From JBCBSS01 sp039819065 (GTDB taxonomy: Bacteria; Bacteroidota; Bacteroidia; Cytophagales; Cyclobacteriaceae), in the NCBI GenBank assembly GCA_039819065.1, contig JBCBSS010000019.1:3802-67801 (forward strand): a DNA stretch of 64,000 nt, given 5' to 3'. Below are positions 8,081 through 16,253 of this stretch, piece by piece. The translations under genes were made by a program, and so were the position numbers. The stretch's first letter is position 1, and each line of letters opens with the position of its first letter. Below the pieces are notes generated by a model. That model was given only the letters and a program-made list of their open reading frames with translations, was not told the DNA's origin and made no database searches.

Positions 8081-8485
8081 GTGATGATAGATGAAAAGAC
8101 CCTAGCAGAAGCCGCACGAAAAACTTCTCTTAATGCCTATGCCCCTTACAGCAAATTTAGAGTAGGGGCTGCTGTACTGACCGATAAAGGAGAAATGTTT
8201 ACTGGATGCAACGTAGAAAATGCCACTTATGGATTGGCATCTTGTGCTGAACGTAATGCTATTTATAACGCCGTTATACATTCAGGAAATGATGTCAAGA
8301 TCACCAAAGTGGTGGTTTATACACCAACAGATGAACCTACATCTCCCTGTGGTATATGTCGCCAGGTGATTCATGAATTTGGTGAAAACGTAGAAGTTAT
8401 TTCCGTTTGCGACGGCCCTAACCAAATGAGGTCCACCTCCAATGAACTACTCCCCAAGGCATTTGGCCCTAGAGATCTACTGTAA
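8081..8485 (+). CDS. cdd: Cytidine deaminase
   Basis: A 134-residue homotetramer-type cytidine deaminase, which converts cytidine and deoxycytidine to uridine forms in pyrimidine salvage. The zinc site is complete: the CAERNAI motif supplies Cys plus the catalytic Glu, and PCGICRQV supplies two more Cys. CNVENATYGLASCAERN is the usual substrate-binding strand. Length is normal for the family. A GTG at 8081 is directly followed by an ATG at 8084, and either could start translation. A promoter match lies about 30 nt upstream, and a membrane-protein gene follows 71 nt downstream. Confidence 0.95.
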   Translation: MMIDEKTLAEAARKTSLNAYAPYSKFRVGAAVLTDKGEMFTGCNVENATYGLASCAERNAIYNAVIHSGNDVKITKVVVYTPTDEPTSPCGICRQVIHEFGENVEVISVCDGPNQMRSTSNELLPKAFGPRDLL

Positions 8486-8556
8486 GCAGCTTTTGGCATT
8501 GTGAAGGCTAGATAAAGTGACTATTTTTAGCCTCATTCTGATTGAGCCATTGCTAC

Positions 8557-9042
8557 ATGTCACCGAACACTCGCATTCTTTTCAAACGACCTGACCTATG
8601 GTTTGCGTCGTTGACCATTATAGTATTGCTGATCAGATGGATGTATCACGGTGAGCACATCGCATTCCTGTCAGACGGCACCTATTTTCTTATTATGACA
8701 CGTGACCTGATTGACCCAATGCTCTATATCAACTTAATCACAGCATTGGTGTATTGGATGTTTCTTGGCTCTCGCGATTTTAGGTTTTTTTGGACCATTG
8801 CTCATGTGGCCAGTGCCTGTATAGGCACCTTTGCTGTCATCTATACTATTGCTTCTCTTTATCAGTCCACAACCCTTTTAGATCCACAGTATATTTTGGA
8901 CAAAACAGCGCCAAACTTTGATGTGACTAGCGTTGATATCGCTAAACAGTCAATCTGGTTTCAAATCAATACTTTTTCAGGCATTATAGGTGGTATAATC
9001 TTTTTGGTTAACCTATTGACTACCAAGCGGAAAAGTAGATAA
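8557..9042 (+). CDS. Hypothetical multi-pass membrane protein
   Basis: I do not recognise this family. From the ATG at 8557 the product has 161 residues with four likely transmembrane helices (near residues 18-34, 50-75, 80-110 and 133-155). The in-frame TTG at 8542 would add five residues and is less likely. Recurrent aromatic residues and short loops suggest a small integral membrane protein. It follows cdd on the same strand with no clear terminator between, so it may be read through from the cdd promoter, but nothing links it to pyrimidine salvage. Confidence 0.65.
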   Translation: MSPNTRILFKRPDLWFASLTIIVLLIRWMYHGEHIAFLSDGTYFLIMTRDLIDPMLYINLITALVYWMFLGSRDFRFFWTIAHVASACIGTFAVIYTIASLYQSTTLLDPQYILDKTAPNFDVTSVDIAKQSIWFQINTFSGIIGGIIFLVNLLTTKRKSR

Positions 9043-9195
9043 TCGCCTTTCCTTACAGATAGAATTCCCGTGTTTCTTGCATGTTAAATTTTGACTCATA
9101 TTAAATCACTTTTTAAAGAATAATTAATATGAAATTATTAGCGATGGGTCGAAATTAAATTAACTTGAGCGTCCTTTTAAAAACCTAAAAAACGT

Positions 9196-12100
9196 ATGAC
9201 AAAACTCTACAAGATGAGAGCCGTTTTCCTGGTGCTCTCAATGGCTTTTATGTGCATTCCTGTGGCGTCCCAAGCCCAGGATGTTTTCATCAACGAGATA
9301 CACTACGATAATGCTTCCACCGATCAAGGTGAGGGCGTTGAAGTAGCTGGCTTGGCTGGTACTGACCTAACCGGTTGGCGTATTGAATTCTACAATGGTA
9401 GTAACGGATCATTGTACCAGACACTTAACTTGGCTGGTATATTACCTGACCAAGACAACGGTTTTGGTACGGCTTTCTTTCCGCAAGCTGGTATTCAGAA
9501 TGGATCACCGGATGGTATGGCTCTAATTGATCCTGCCAACACGATCATAGAATTCCTAAGCTATGAAGGTAGCTTCACGGCGGTGGGCGGCACAGCAGAT
9601 GGTTTGATAAGCACCGATATAGGCGTAAGTGAAGCCAGCAACACACCCTTTGGTAATTCCCTGCAATTAACCGGTACGGGAAGTACATCGGCAGATTTTA
9701 CATGGACAGGCCCTGTGGCTAGTTCTTACGACGCGGTAAATGCTGGCCAGTCCTTTGCAGCTGTTGGTCCCATCGACCCTGTTATCAATGAATTTGTATC
9801 CAATCACACCAGTACGGATTCTGATGAGTTCGTTGAGATATTTGGTGCTGCCAATACTGACTACTCTGACCTATGGATCATTGAGATCGAAGGTGATGCG
9901 TCAGGTGCAGGTACTGTAGACGAAGTAATTCAGGTGGGTACAACAGATGCCAACGGCTTTTGGACGACTGGTTTTCAGAGTAATGCCTTTGAAAATGGTA
10001 CTATCACTTTGTTGTTGGTGAGAAACCTAACAGTAACTGTTGGAACTGACCTTGATACTGACAATGATGGTACAGCCGACATTGCTTTCGGAGATATTGT
10101 AGATGGTGTGGGCGTAAATGACGGTGGTACTGGAGATTTCAACTATAGTACTGTCGTTCTAGCTCAAGGCTTTGATGGAAGCTCTTTCACCGTAGGAGGT
10201 GCATCTAGAATACCTGATGGTAATAACTCAGCCAGTGCATCTGACTGGGTAAGAAATGATTTTGATGGTGCAGGTTTGCCTTCATTTCCGGGCGTTGTAG
10301 CCGAAGAAGGAGAAGCGATCAACACGCCGGGTGCTGCTAACATGGTGCAAGGTGGTGGCCAACCTACTGCTACTGTGCTGATCAATGAAATTGATGCTGA
10401 TGGCGTGAGTTCAGATGAAGATGAATTCATTGAATTATATGATGGTGGGGTAGGGAATACTTCACTTGACGGATTGGTTGTCGTATTATACAATGGCAGT
10501 ACAGATGTCAGCTATAGAGCCATTGACCTGGATGGTTTCACTACTAACACGCAAGGATATTTCGTTTTAGGAAATGCTGCCATCACTCAGGCAGAAATAG
10601 TATTCCCCAACAGTACACTACAGAACGGCGCTGATGCTGTGGCCTTATACGAGGCAGATGCCACTGACTTTCCCAATGGAACTGCGATTTCTACCACTGA
10701 CTTGATCGACGCCATTGTTTACGATACCAATGACGGCGACGACGCTGAACTACTAACTTTATTGAACGCTGGTCAACCTCAGGTAAATGAAGACAGTCAA
10801 GGTGATAAAGACAATCACTCGCTACAACGCTTCCCTAATGGAGAAGGTGGACTGAGAAACACAGACACTTATGTGGCAGCGTTGCCCACTCCCGGTGCAG
10901 CTAATACAAACTTGACGGAACAAGTTGATGTGGTGATCAATGAAATTGACGCCGATACACCGGGAAGTGATGAATTAGAATTTATCGAGTTGTTCGATGG
11001 CGGTACTGGTAACTCGTCCCTTGAAGGCTTGGTAGTTGTATTCTATAATGGAAATGGCGACGCCAGCTACAGAGTAGAAAGCCTTAGCGGATTCTCTACT
11101 GACGCTAACGGTTACTTTGTATTAGGAAATGCGGCTGTTGCCAATGTTGACCTTGTATTACCTAACAGCGCCCTACAAAATGGAGCAGATGCGGTAGCCA
11201 TCTATAGAGCAGATGCTGCTGCTTTCCCTAACGGTACGGTTGTAACCACTGATAACCTTGTAGATGCTGTTGTTTATGATACCGATGACAGCGATGATGC
11301 GGGTCTTCTTGTGTTGCTCAATGCCGGTCAGGCACAATTGAACGAAAACGCCAATGGTGACAAAGACAACCAGTCTTTGCAAAGAATACCAAACGGCTCA
11401 GGCGGTGCTAGAAATACTGATACTTTCATGGCGCTTACACCGACCCCAGGTGCCGAGAACCTTGATATTCAGCCTCCGATGGCTGTAACCATCGCTGAAG
11501 CCAGAGCAGCTGCTGAAGGAACGGTGGTAATGATAAGCGGTATTCTAACCGTTACAGATAATTTCGCCGGCCCTGCCTACATTCAGGATGCTACCGGAGG
11601 TATTGCCGTTTTTGATGCTGCTGTACATGGCTCTGGCTTATTCAATATCGGTGATTCACTAGTAATTACAGCTACGAGAGGACAGTTCAATGATCAAGTG
11701 CAATTGACCAATGTGACTGAGGTGATCAATACTGGTGTGAATAATATGCCAGTGCCGCGCGTGATCACGCTGAACGAACTAGGCAATTACCCAGGCCAAT
11801 TGGTGACTATTCTAAATACTACATTCCCTAACCCTGGTGACCTACTATTTGGCAACTCAAACTTTCAGCTGACTGACGCCAGCGGTTCCGTTGAATTGCG
11901 TATAGACAATGACGTTACTGCATTGGTAGGTTTAGCACAGCCAGAGGGTTGTGATACATTGACCGGTGTAGTGGGCAGGTTCAGAGATGTCTTCCAGGTA
12001 TTACCTAGAATGACAGGAGACCTTACTTGCGCGGAGGAATTTATTCCTTCCGGTGACGACCTTTCTATACCGAGAGACGAAACTTTCGATATTGCTACCT

Positions 12101-13779
12101 GGAATATAGAATGGTTCGGTAGCGAGTCTAACTCACCGGCTAGTTCTGATGCTGAACAAAGGGATAGCGTACTGACCATCATTCAAGGTTTGGACGTGGA
12201 CGTCTTGGCCGTTCAGGAAATAACCGATACAACACTTTTCAGAGAGTTGGTCGATCTGCTTCCGGGTTATGATTTTATTCTATCTGACTTTGTATCCCGA
12301 CCAAATGATGGAGGAGAGAAGCAAAGAGTAGGGTTCATTTATAAGACTTCGACTGTTGCTCCTGACTTTTCTGAAACGAAGGCTTTACTTACTTCTGTAC
12401 ACCCGTTCTACAATGGTGGAGATGGTTCCTTCCTCGTGGGTTACCCAAATGAGCCGGATCGATTCTATGCCAGCGGTAGAATGCCATTCTTGCTGGTAGC
12501 TGATGTGACCATTGATGGCGTGACTGAACGCTTGCACATTGTTAACATTCATGCCAGGGCCAATAGCGGCAGTGACGCTCAGAACCGTTATGACATGCGT
12601 AAGTTCGACGTGGAGGTATTGAAGGACACTTTGGACACGCAATATGCAGATGCCAATCTGATTCTATTGGGAGATTACAATGACGATCTTGATTTCACTG
12701 TGGCTGACATCGCATCGACTGTTTCTTCTTACGAGGAGTATGTCAATGATTCGGCCAACTATACACCAGTATCTATCACGTTAAGTGAGCAAGGCTTCAG
12801 ATCTTTCGTATTCAGGGACAACATGATAGATCACATCACCACTTCGAACGAGGCTGATGAATTCTACATCGAAGGTACGGCCAGGGTAGGGTATGAATTC
12901 TTTGATAGCGATTTTGCGAATACTGCTTCTGACCACTTCCCAGTCTCAGCACGTTTTGAATTCGCGGAAGAGGTGTCTTTCAATGATTGTGTTGGTGGTG
13001 AAGTCGTTTCTTTCAAACAAGGAAAAAGACGTAATGGTAGAAGGGTACACCGCTTCAGAAGCTTCCCTAAGAAAGCTTTGGGTAGGCCCTTAGAAAATTA
13101 CTTTTACAACTTTGTGAGCCTTGGATTCGGCGGTGAGATCACCATTAAATTGAACAATGTCATTTTTGACTTGCCTGGCAATGATTTCAAAGTGTTTGAA
13201 ACTACCGCAGGTTTCTTGAATATCCCTTGCCACTGGTATCCTGAGAAAGCAGAAGTATTTGCTTCAGAAGATGGTGTCAACTTCGTATCTCTGGGTGTTA
13301 CTTGCCTTGACGGAAGGTTTGACTTGGCAACCGGTGGCTTGAGCACTGCCGAGTACATCAGGGTGAAAGATGTTTCTAACCCAAGACATTTCTTCGGTAA
13401 CGCTGACGGATATGACTTGGATGGTATCATTTGTGTCAATGAGAACCAACAATTTGCTAATGCAAGAGGTGGTTCAGGAGAACTTCAAGACGCTGAAAAC
13501 TTTGTCCCTAACGAGGAGCCTGGTTTCGAAGTGACCGCTTATCCTAACCCTTTCACCGACAGACTGAAACTTAACTTCAATCTTGAAGAAGCTGTAGTAG
13601 CCGACCTGACGATCTATAATAGCTTAGGTATAAAAGTGATAGATCAAGAAGTGACGCTTGATCTAGGACAGAGTGAACTTGATTTTGATTTGAGCAACAT
13701 GGATGGTGGTATGTACTTGGTTAGAATCAAAGACAACGAAGGACTGATTGACGAATCCATCAAAATATTGAAGAAATAA
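9196..13779 (+). CDS. Giant T9SS-secreted lamin-tail / OB-fold / endonuclease-exonuclease-phosphatase protein
   Basis: The 1527-residue product has a signal peptide (about 1-27). Four lamin-tail-like modules follow, each opening with (V/I)INE(I/F) near residues 31, 195, 394 and 579; the last two are clearly duplicated. An OB-fold module spans about 762-930 (MAVTIAEARAAAEGTVV). The EEP nuclease domain is at about 964-1255, with FDIATWNIEWFG, AVQEI, NIHARAN, LGDYNDD and SDHFPV marking the metal-binding and catalytic residues. After a discoidin-like stretch (about 1260-1430) a type A C-terminal sorting domain (about 1447-1527, AYPNPFTDRLKL ... GMYLVRI) targets it to the type IX secretion system. 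It is probably a surface or extracellular nuclease; phosphodiesterase use on other substrates is also possible. Confidence 0.88.
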   Translation: MTKLYKMRAVFLVLSMAFMCIPVASQAQDVFINEIHYDNASTDQGEGVEVAGLAGTDLTGWRIEFYNGSNGSLYQTLNLAGILPDQDNGFGTAFFPQAGIQNGSPDGMALIDPANTIIEFLSYEGSFTAVGGTADGLISTDIGVSEASNTPFGNSLQLTGTGSTSADFTWTGPVASSYDAVNAGQSFAAVGPIDPVINEFVSNHTSTDSDEFVEIFGAANTDYSDLWIIEIEGDASGAGTVDEVIQVGTTDANGFWTTGFQSNAFENGTITLLLVRNLTVTVGTDLDTDNDGTADIAFGDIVDGVGVNDGGTGDFNYSTVVLAQGFDGSSFTVGGASRIPDGNNSASASDWVRNDFDGAGLPSFPGVVAEEGEAINTPGAANMVQGGGQPTATVLINEIDADGVSSDEDEFIELYDGGVGNTSLDGLVVVLYNGSTDVSYRAIDLDGFTTNTQGYFVLGNAAITQAEIVFPNSTLQNGADAVALYEADATDFPNGTAISTTDLIDAIVYDTNDGDDAELLTLLNAGQPQVNEDSQGDKDNHSLQRFPNGEGGLRNTDTYVAALPTPGAANTNLTEQVDVVINEIDADTPGSDELEFIELFDGGTGNSSLEGLVVVFYNGNGDASYRVESLSGFSTDANGYFVLGNAAVANVDLVLPNSALQNGADAVAIYRADAAAFPNGTVVTTDNLVDAVVYDTDDSDDAGLLVLLNAGQAQLNENANGDKDNQSLQRIPNGSGGARNTDTFMALTPTPGAENLDIQPPMAVTIAEARAAAEGTVVMISGILTVTDNFAGPAYIQDATGGIAVFDAAVHGSGLFNIGDSLVITATRGQFNDQVQLTNVTEVINTGVNNMPVPRVITLNELGNYPGQLVTILNTTFPNPGDLLFGNSNFQLTDASGSVELRIDNDVTALVGLAQPEGCDTLTGVVGRFRDVFQVLPRMTGDLTCAEEFIPSGDDLSIPRDETFDIATWNIEWFGSESNSPASSDAEQRDSVLTIIQGLDVDVLAVQEITDTTLFRELVDLLPGYDFILSDFVSRPNDGGEKQRVGFIYKTSTVAPDFSETKALLTSVHPFYNGGDGSFLVGYPNEPDRFYASGRMPFLLVADVTIDGVTERLHIVNIHARANSGSDAQNRYDMRKFDVEVLKDTLDTQYADANLILLGDYNDDLDFTVADIASTVSSYEEYVNDSANYTPVSITLSEQGFRSFVFRDNMIDHITTSNEADEFYIEGTARVGYEFFDSDFANTASDHFPVSARFEFAEEVSFNDCVGGEVVSFKQGKRRNGRRVHRFRSFPKKALGRPLENYFYNFVSLGFGGEITIKLNNVIFDLPGNDFKVFETTAGFLNIPCHWYPEKAEVFASEDGVNFVSLGVTCLDGRFDLATGGLSTAEYIRVKDVSNPRHFFGNADGYDLDGIICVNENQQFANARGGSGELQDAENFVPNEEPGFEVTAYPNPFTDRLKLNFNLEEAVVADLTIYNSLGIKVIDQEVTLDLGQSELDFDLSNMDGGMYLVRIKDNEGLIDESIKILKK

Positions 13780-13857
13780 GCTGTAGGCTTATTTGACTTA
13801 ATATGGCAATCTCACTAATGCTATGATTTAGGATAGAGACTGCCGAGCGGAATATAG

Positions 13858-13899
13858 AAAGCCGCACGAAAGTAGATTTTACTTGCTGTGCGGCTTTTT
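13858..13899 (+). terminator. Rho-independent terminator after the secreted nuclease gene
   Basis: The perfect arms aaagccgcac (13858-13867) and gtgcggcttt (13888-13897) enclose a loop that itself contains the complementary pair aagta/tactt. The stem is followed by a T-run (13895-13899). It lies 79 nt beyond the stop codon and would end the monocistronic nuclease transcript. Confidence 0.85.
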
Positions 13900-14032
13900 G
13901 CGTTTGGTAGAATTCTCTCTATGAATCGTATTAGTCTTAATAAAAAAACCTGAATGAAATTAAGAACGACCGCGGTATATTACAACTGGCTCTTAAGTGG
14001 TCAGAAGATCATTTATCAATCTGGTACAAGAG

Positions 14033-14149
14033 ATGATAGTTTTAGTAGCCTTATTCATTGGGACTATATGCAGTGTTTTTCATAGCGCTAGCTGTGGTTT
14101 TGGTCGACATCCATGGCAGAGAAGCTTTAAAAAGCGTAGAAGTATATAA
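14033..14149 (+). CDS. Possible 38-codon small membrane peptide
   Basis: An ATG at 14033 opens a 38-codon frame ending 9 nt before the start of the intradiol dioxygenase gene. The first 16 residues are hydrophobic (MIVLVALFIGTICSVF) and the end is basic (SFKKRRSI), which would suit a tiny membrane peptide. There is no homology evidence and no distinct ribosome-binding signal, so it may be a chance frame in the leader of the dioxygenase mRNA. Confidence 0.22.
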   Translation: MIVLVALFIGTICSVFHSASCGFGRHPWQRSFKKRRSI

Positions 14150-14158
14150 AGACTGACT

Positions 14159-14749
14159 ATGAACACCTCTCGTCGCCATTTTGTCAAATCCGGTGCTCTT
14201 GGAGCATTAGCCGTTTCCGTTTCGGGTTTTGTATTGTTTGAAAAAGGAAAATATGTCGGGGACTGTGCTACCACCTCTGACGTGCTAGGGCCTTTCTACA
14301 GGCCGGAAGCGCCATTCAGAAGTAACCTTATTTTAAATGGACAATCTGGAACATCTGTCATCGTGAAGGGCAGGGTTTTTAGCCATTGTTCAGAACCTTT
14401 GAAGCAGGCCACTGTAGATATCTGGCATTGCGATGGTGGTGGCGAGTATGATAATACCAGTGATCTTTTCAATTGCCGCGGTAGGCAATTAACAACAGCT
14501 GCCGGAGATTATCAATTCACGACCATAAACCCACCACCTTATGGAAACCGGCCCAAGCATATCCATTTCCGGGTATATGCTGAAGGTCATCAGGAGTTGA
14601 TTTCTCAATTATACTTTAAAGGTGATCCGACCTTGAGCCGCCAAGGCTCAGCCTGGCAACGCCATACTGAAGCGCGTATACTACCCACATCGAGGAATGC
14701 GGAAGGCGTTGATGAAATTACTTTTGATATTTATTTGAGAGCGGTTTGA
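14159..14749 (+). CDS. Secreted intradiol ring-cleavage dioxygenase
   Basis: The 196-residue protein begins with a twin-arginine-like signal (SRRHFVKSGALGALAVS, then a hydrophobic core to about residue 27). The catalytic core has GPFYRPEAPFR and the four non-haem Fe(III) ligands expected for the catechol/protocatechuate dioxygenase family: Tyr97 (GGEYDN), Tyr128 (PPPYGNRP), His134 and His136 (KHIHF). It is shorter than typical cytoplasmic catechol 1,2-dioxygenases and lacks their N-terminal helical domain. No other aromatic-degradation gene is near, so a solitary exported enzyme acting on catecholic compounds is more likely than a catabolic pathway member (inference). Confidence 0.85.
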   Translation: MNTSRRHFVKSGALGALAVSVSGFVLFEKGKYVGDCATTSDVLGPFYRPEAPFRSNLILNGQSGTSVIVKGRVFSHCSEPLKQATVDIWHCDGGGEYDNTSDLFNCRGRQLTTAAGDYQFTTINPPPYGNRPKHIHFRVYAEGHQELISQLYFKGDPTLSRQGSAWQRHTEARILPTSRNAEGVDEITFDIYLRAV

Positions 14750-15360
14750 CGGCTCAGGAACTGAGCCGGGAAGTACTGGATTGATATCCAGATTTTGATG
14801 GTTTATTCAACGGCAGGTGTCAGGCCTTTCTCCACATGCTTACCCACTTCCAACACTATTTTCTGCCCTTCTATCCTTGGCCTGATTTGTTACCTGTATC
14901 CGTTGATTGTGATAGTTGTTGTATGTACTCTGTCTTCTTTAGATTGCTGATGCAAAGCTAGTTTATTTCGGACTCCTAATTTTTTCATTCTTGGTGACTA
15001 GCTTACAACCTTGGAATGCGTCATTTTTCACTGTCTGGTTAAAAATGCCGTGGAATCGATGTTTTATACTGGCTTGATTTACCCAAACTTGCTGTATTCT
15101 TACACCGGGCCGCATATTTTCAGGCCCATTTTCAAGCTCGAACTACCTGATTATCAGTGTTAATTGTCATGATAGGGACAAATTTAGAAGGAGGCTTGGT
15201 GGCTTTTCATGCTATTGGAGATGCTGTTGGGGTGTAACCGGATGTTTCCAACGGGTGGTTTTGTGTCCCTTCCGTGTCTCACCCGTAGATAGATTGATTC
15301 GATCCTTGTAATAGCAGTAATCCTTGAATTGAATTCTACAGACAAATTATTTTTAATATT
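14750..15360. other. Long intergenic stretch with a possible gene remnant
   Basis: No intact gene is visible. On the minus strand a 27-codon open stretch ends at a stop at 14803-14805 and reads QIRPRIEGQKIVLEVGKHVE then KGLTPAVE. It looks protein-like (alternating charged and hydrophobic residues) but a stop codon precedes it immediately, so it could be the decayed 3' end of a lost gene. The remainder shows scattered stops in all frames and no strong hairpin. Confidence 0.3.
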
Positions 15361-15364
15361 TAAG

Positions 15365-15401
15365 CTAAATAATTTAGTTAAATACTAAAAATATTAGTAT
15401 T
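15365..15401. promoter_or_regulatory. Tandem palindromic operator upstream of the 2H phosphoesterase gene
   Basis: Two adjacent palindromes occur: ctaaataatttag (15365-15377, perfect around one central base) and aatactaa-N5-ttagtatt (15381-15401). They end 34 nt before the start codon at 15436. The second is almost identical to a palindrome in the same position upstream of the DUF763 gene (42183-42199). The shared core is ACTAAAA-N-TTTAGT-like with a flanking ATTTAG half-site, which looks like the binding site of a dimeric regulator. The regulator itself is not identified. Confidence 0.55.
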
Positions 15402-15435
15402 ATTGTATTGTCAAAACAACGCAAAAAAGTAACAC

Positions 15436-16017
15436 GTGATGTTAAGAATGAACGGTGAAAATAATTTGTTTGGGGATCGCCTAGTACCAACAGAATATCT
15501 TTTGATTATCCATCCATCCGAGCGAACTGCGCAAAAGGTGTCTCAGTTGAAGCAGCGGCTTTGGGAAATGTTTGGTGCATTTCCGAGTGGTAGGTCAATG
15601 GCGCATATCTCGCTGGTGAACTTCTTCCTCGACATGAACCGCGAAGAGAAAATCATTGAAGGGATCGAGCGGGTTGTCAATGGGCACAAACCTTTTGAAG
15701 TACGCCTGCGTGACTTCGATCAGTTTCCGGACAGCAAAACCATATTCATCAATGTGATTGACCAGGAACCGGTAAGAAACCTGACACTCGACTTGGTGAC
15801 CTACTTCAGGTTGAATTATGTAACCGGAAAGTATTTGCATGCCACATTGACCCCACACATGACAGTGGCCAGAAAACTGGAAGAACTACAGTTTCAAATG
15901 GCGTCGGAAATATTAGAGGGGCAAGAATTTCGAGATGCTTTTCTGGTAGATAAAGTGGTATTGTTGAAGCGTATCGATGGTAAACTTAAAGAGTACAAAA
16001 CCTTTCACATTGAGTAA
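15436..16017 (+). CDS. 2'-5' RNA ligase-family (2H phosphoesterase) protein
   Basis: A 193-residue protein with the two HxT/Sx signatures of the 2H phosphoesterase superfamily: H57-I-S59-L and H141-M-T143-V. These residues form the catalytic pair that ligates or hydrolyses 2',3'-cyclic phosphates and related nucleotides. The spacing of about 84 residues and the overall length are normal. A GTG at 15436 and an ATG at 15439 are alternative starts. It stands alone behind a palindromic operator shared with the DUF763 gene 27 kb away. Its natural RNA or nucleotide substrate is unknown. Confidence 0.85.
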   Translation: MMLRMNGENNLFGDRLVPTEYLLIIHPSERTAQKVSQLKQRLWEMFGAFPSGRSMAHISLVNFFLDMNREEKIIEGIERVVNGHKPFEVRLRDFDQFPDSKTIFINVIDQEPVRNLTLDLVTYFRLNYVTGKYLHATLTPHMTVARKLEELQFQMASEILEGQEFRDAFLVDKVVLLKRIDGKLKEYKTFHIE

Positions 16018-16189
16018 TCACGAGGTATCAATGATGGCCAGTGAGTTCCTACTGGTTATTGATGCGCATTCATAAAGACTTTGACACTAATCAATAGTTG
16101 ACCTTTAATTAACTCACCTATATATTCTGAACAAACAAACAAAGCAACAACCTAACCCGTATGTTAAGTTTAGTTCAAGGACCAGAGAA

Positions 16190-16214
16190 GGCAGCCTCCC
16201 GAGTGGGAGCTGCC
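16190..16214 (-). terminator. Hairpin downstream of the alpha-2-macroglobulin gene
   Basis: The arms ggcagcctccc (16190-16200) and gggagctgcc (16205-16214) pair with one bulged base around a gagt loop. The hairpin lies 40 nt beyond the stop of the minus-strand alpha-2-macroglobulin gene. The following minus-strand sequence is only moderately U-rich, so it is a weak terminator or a 3' stabiliser. Confidence 0.5.
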
Positions 16215-16253
16215 TGATCTGCTTTGTGGGTGGTTTAGGTTATTTGTATTGAT

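Noticed and set aside
9196..13779. Several 60-110 codon minus-strand frames inside the secreted nuclease gene
   Set aside because: They are shadows of a long, clearly coding plus-strand gene.
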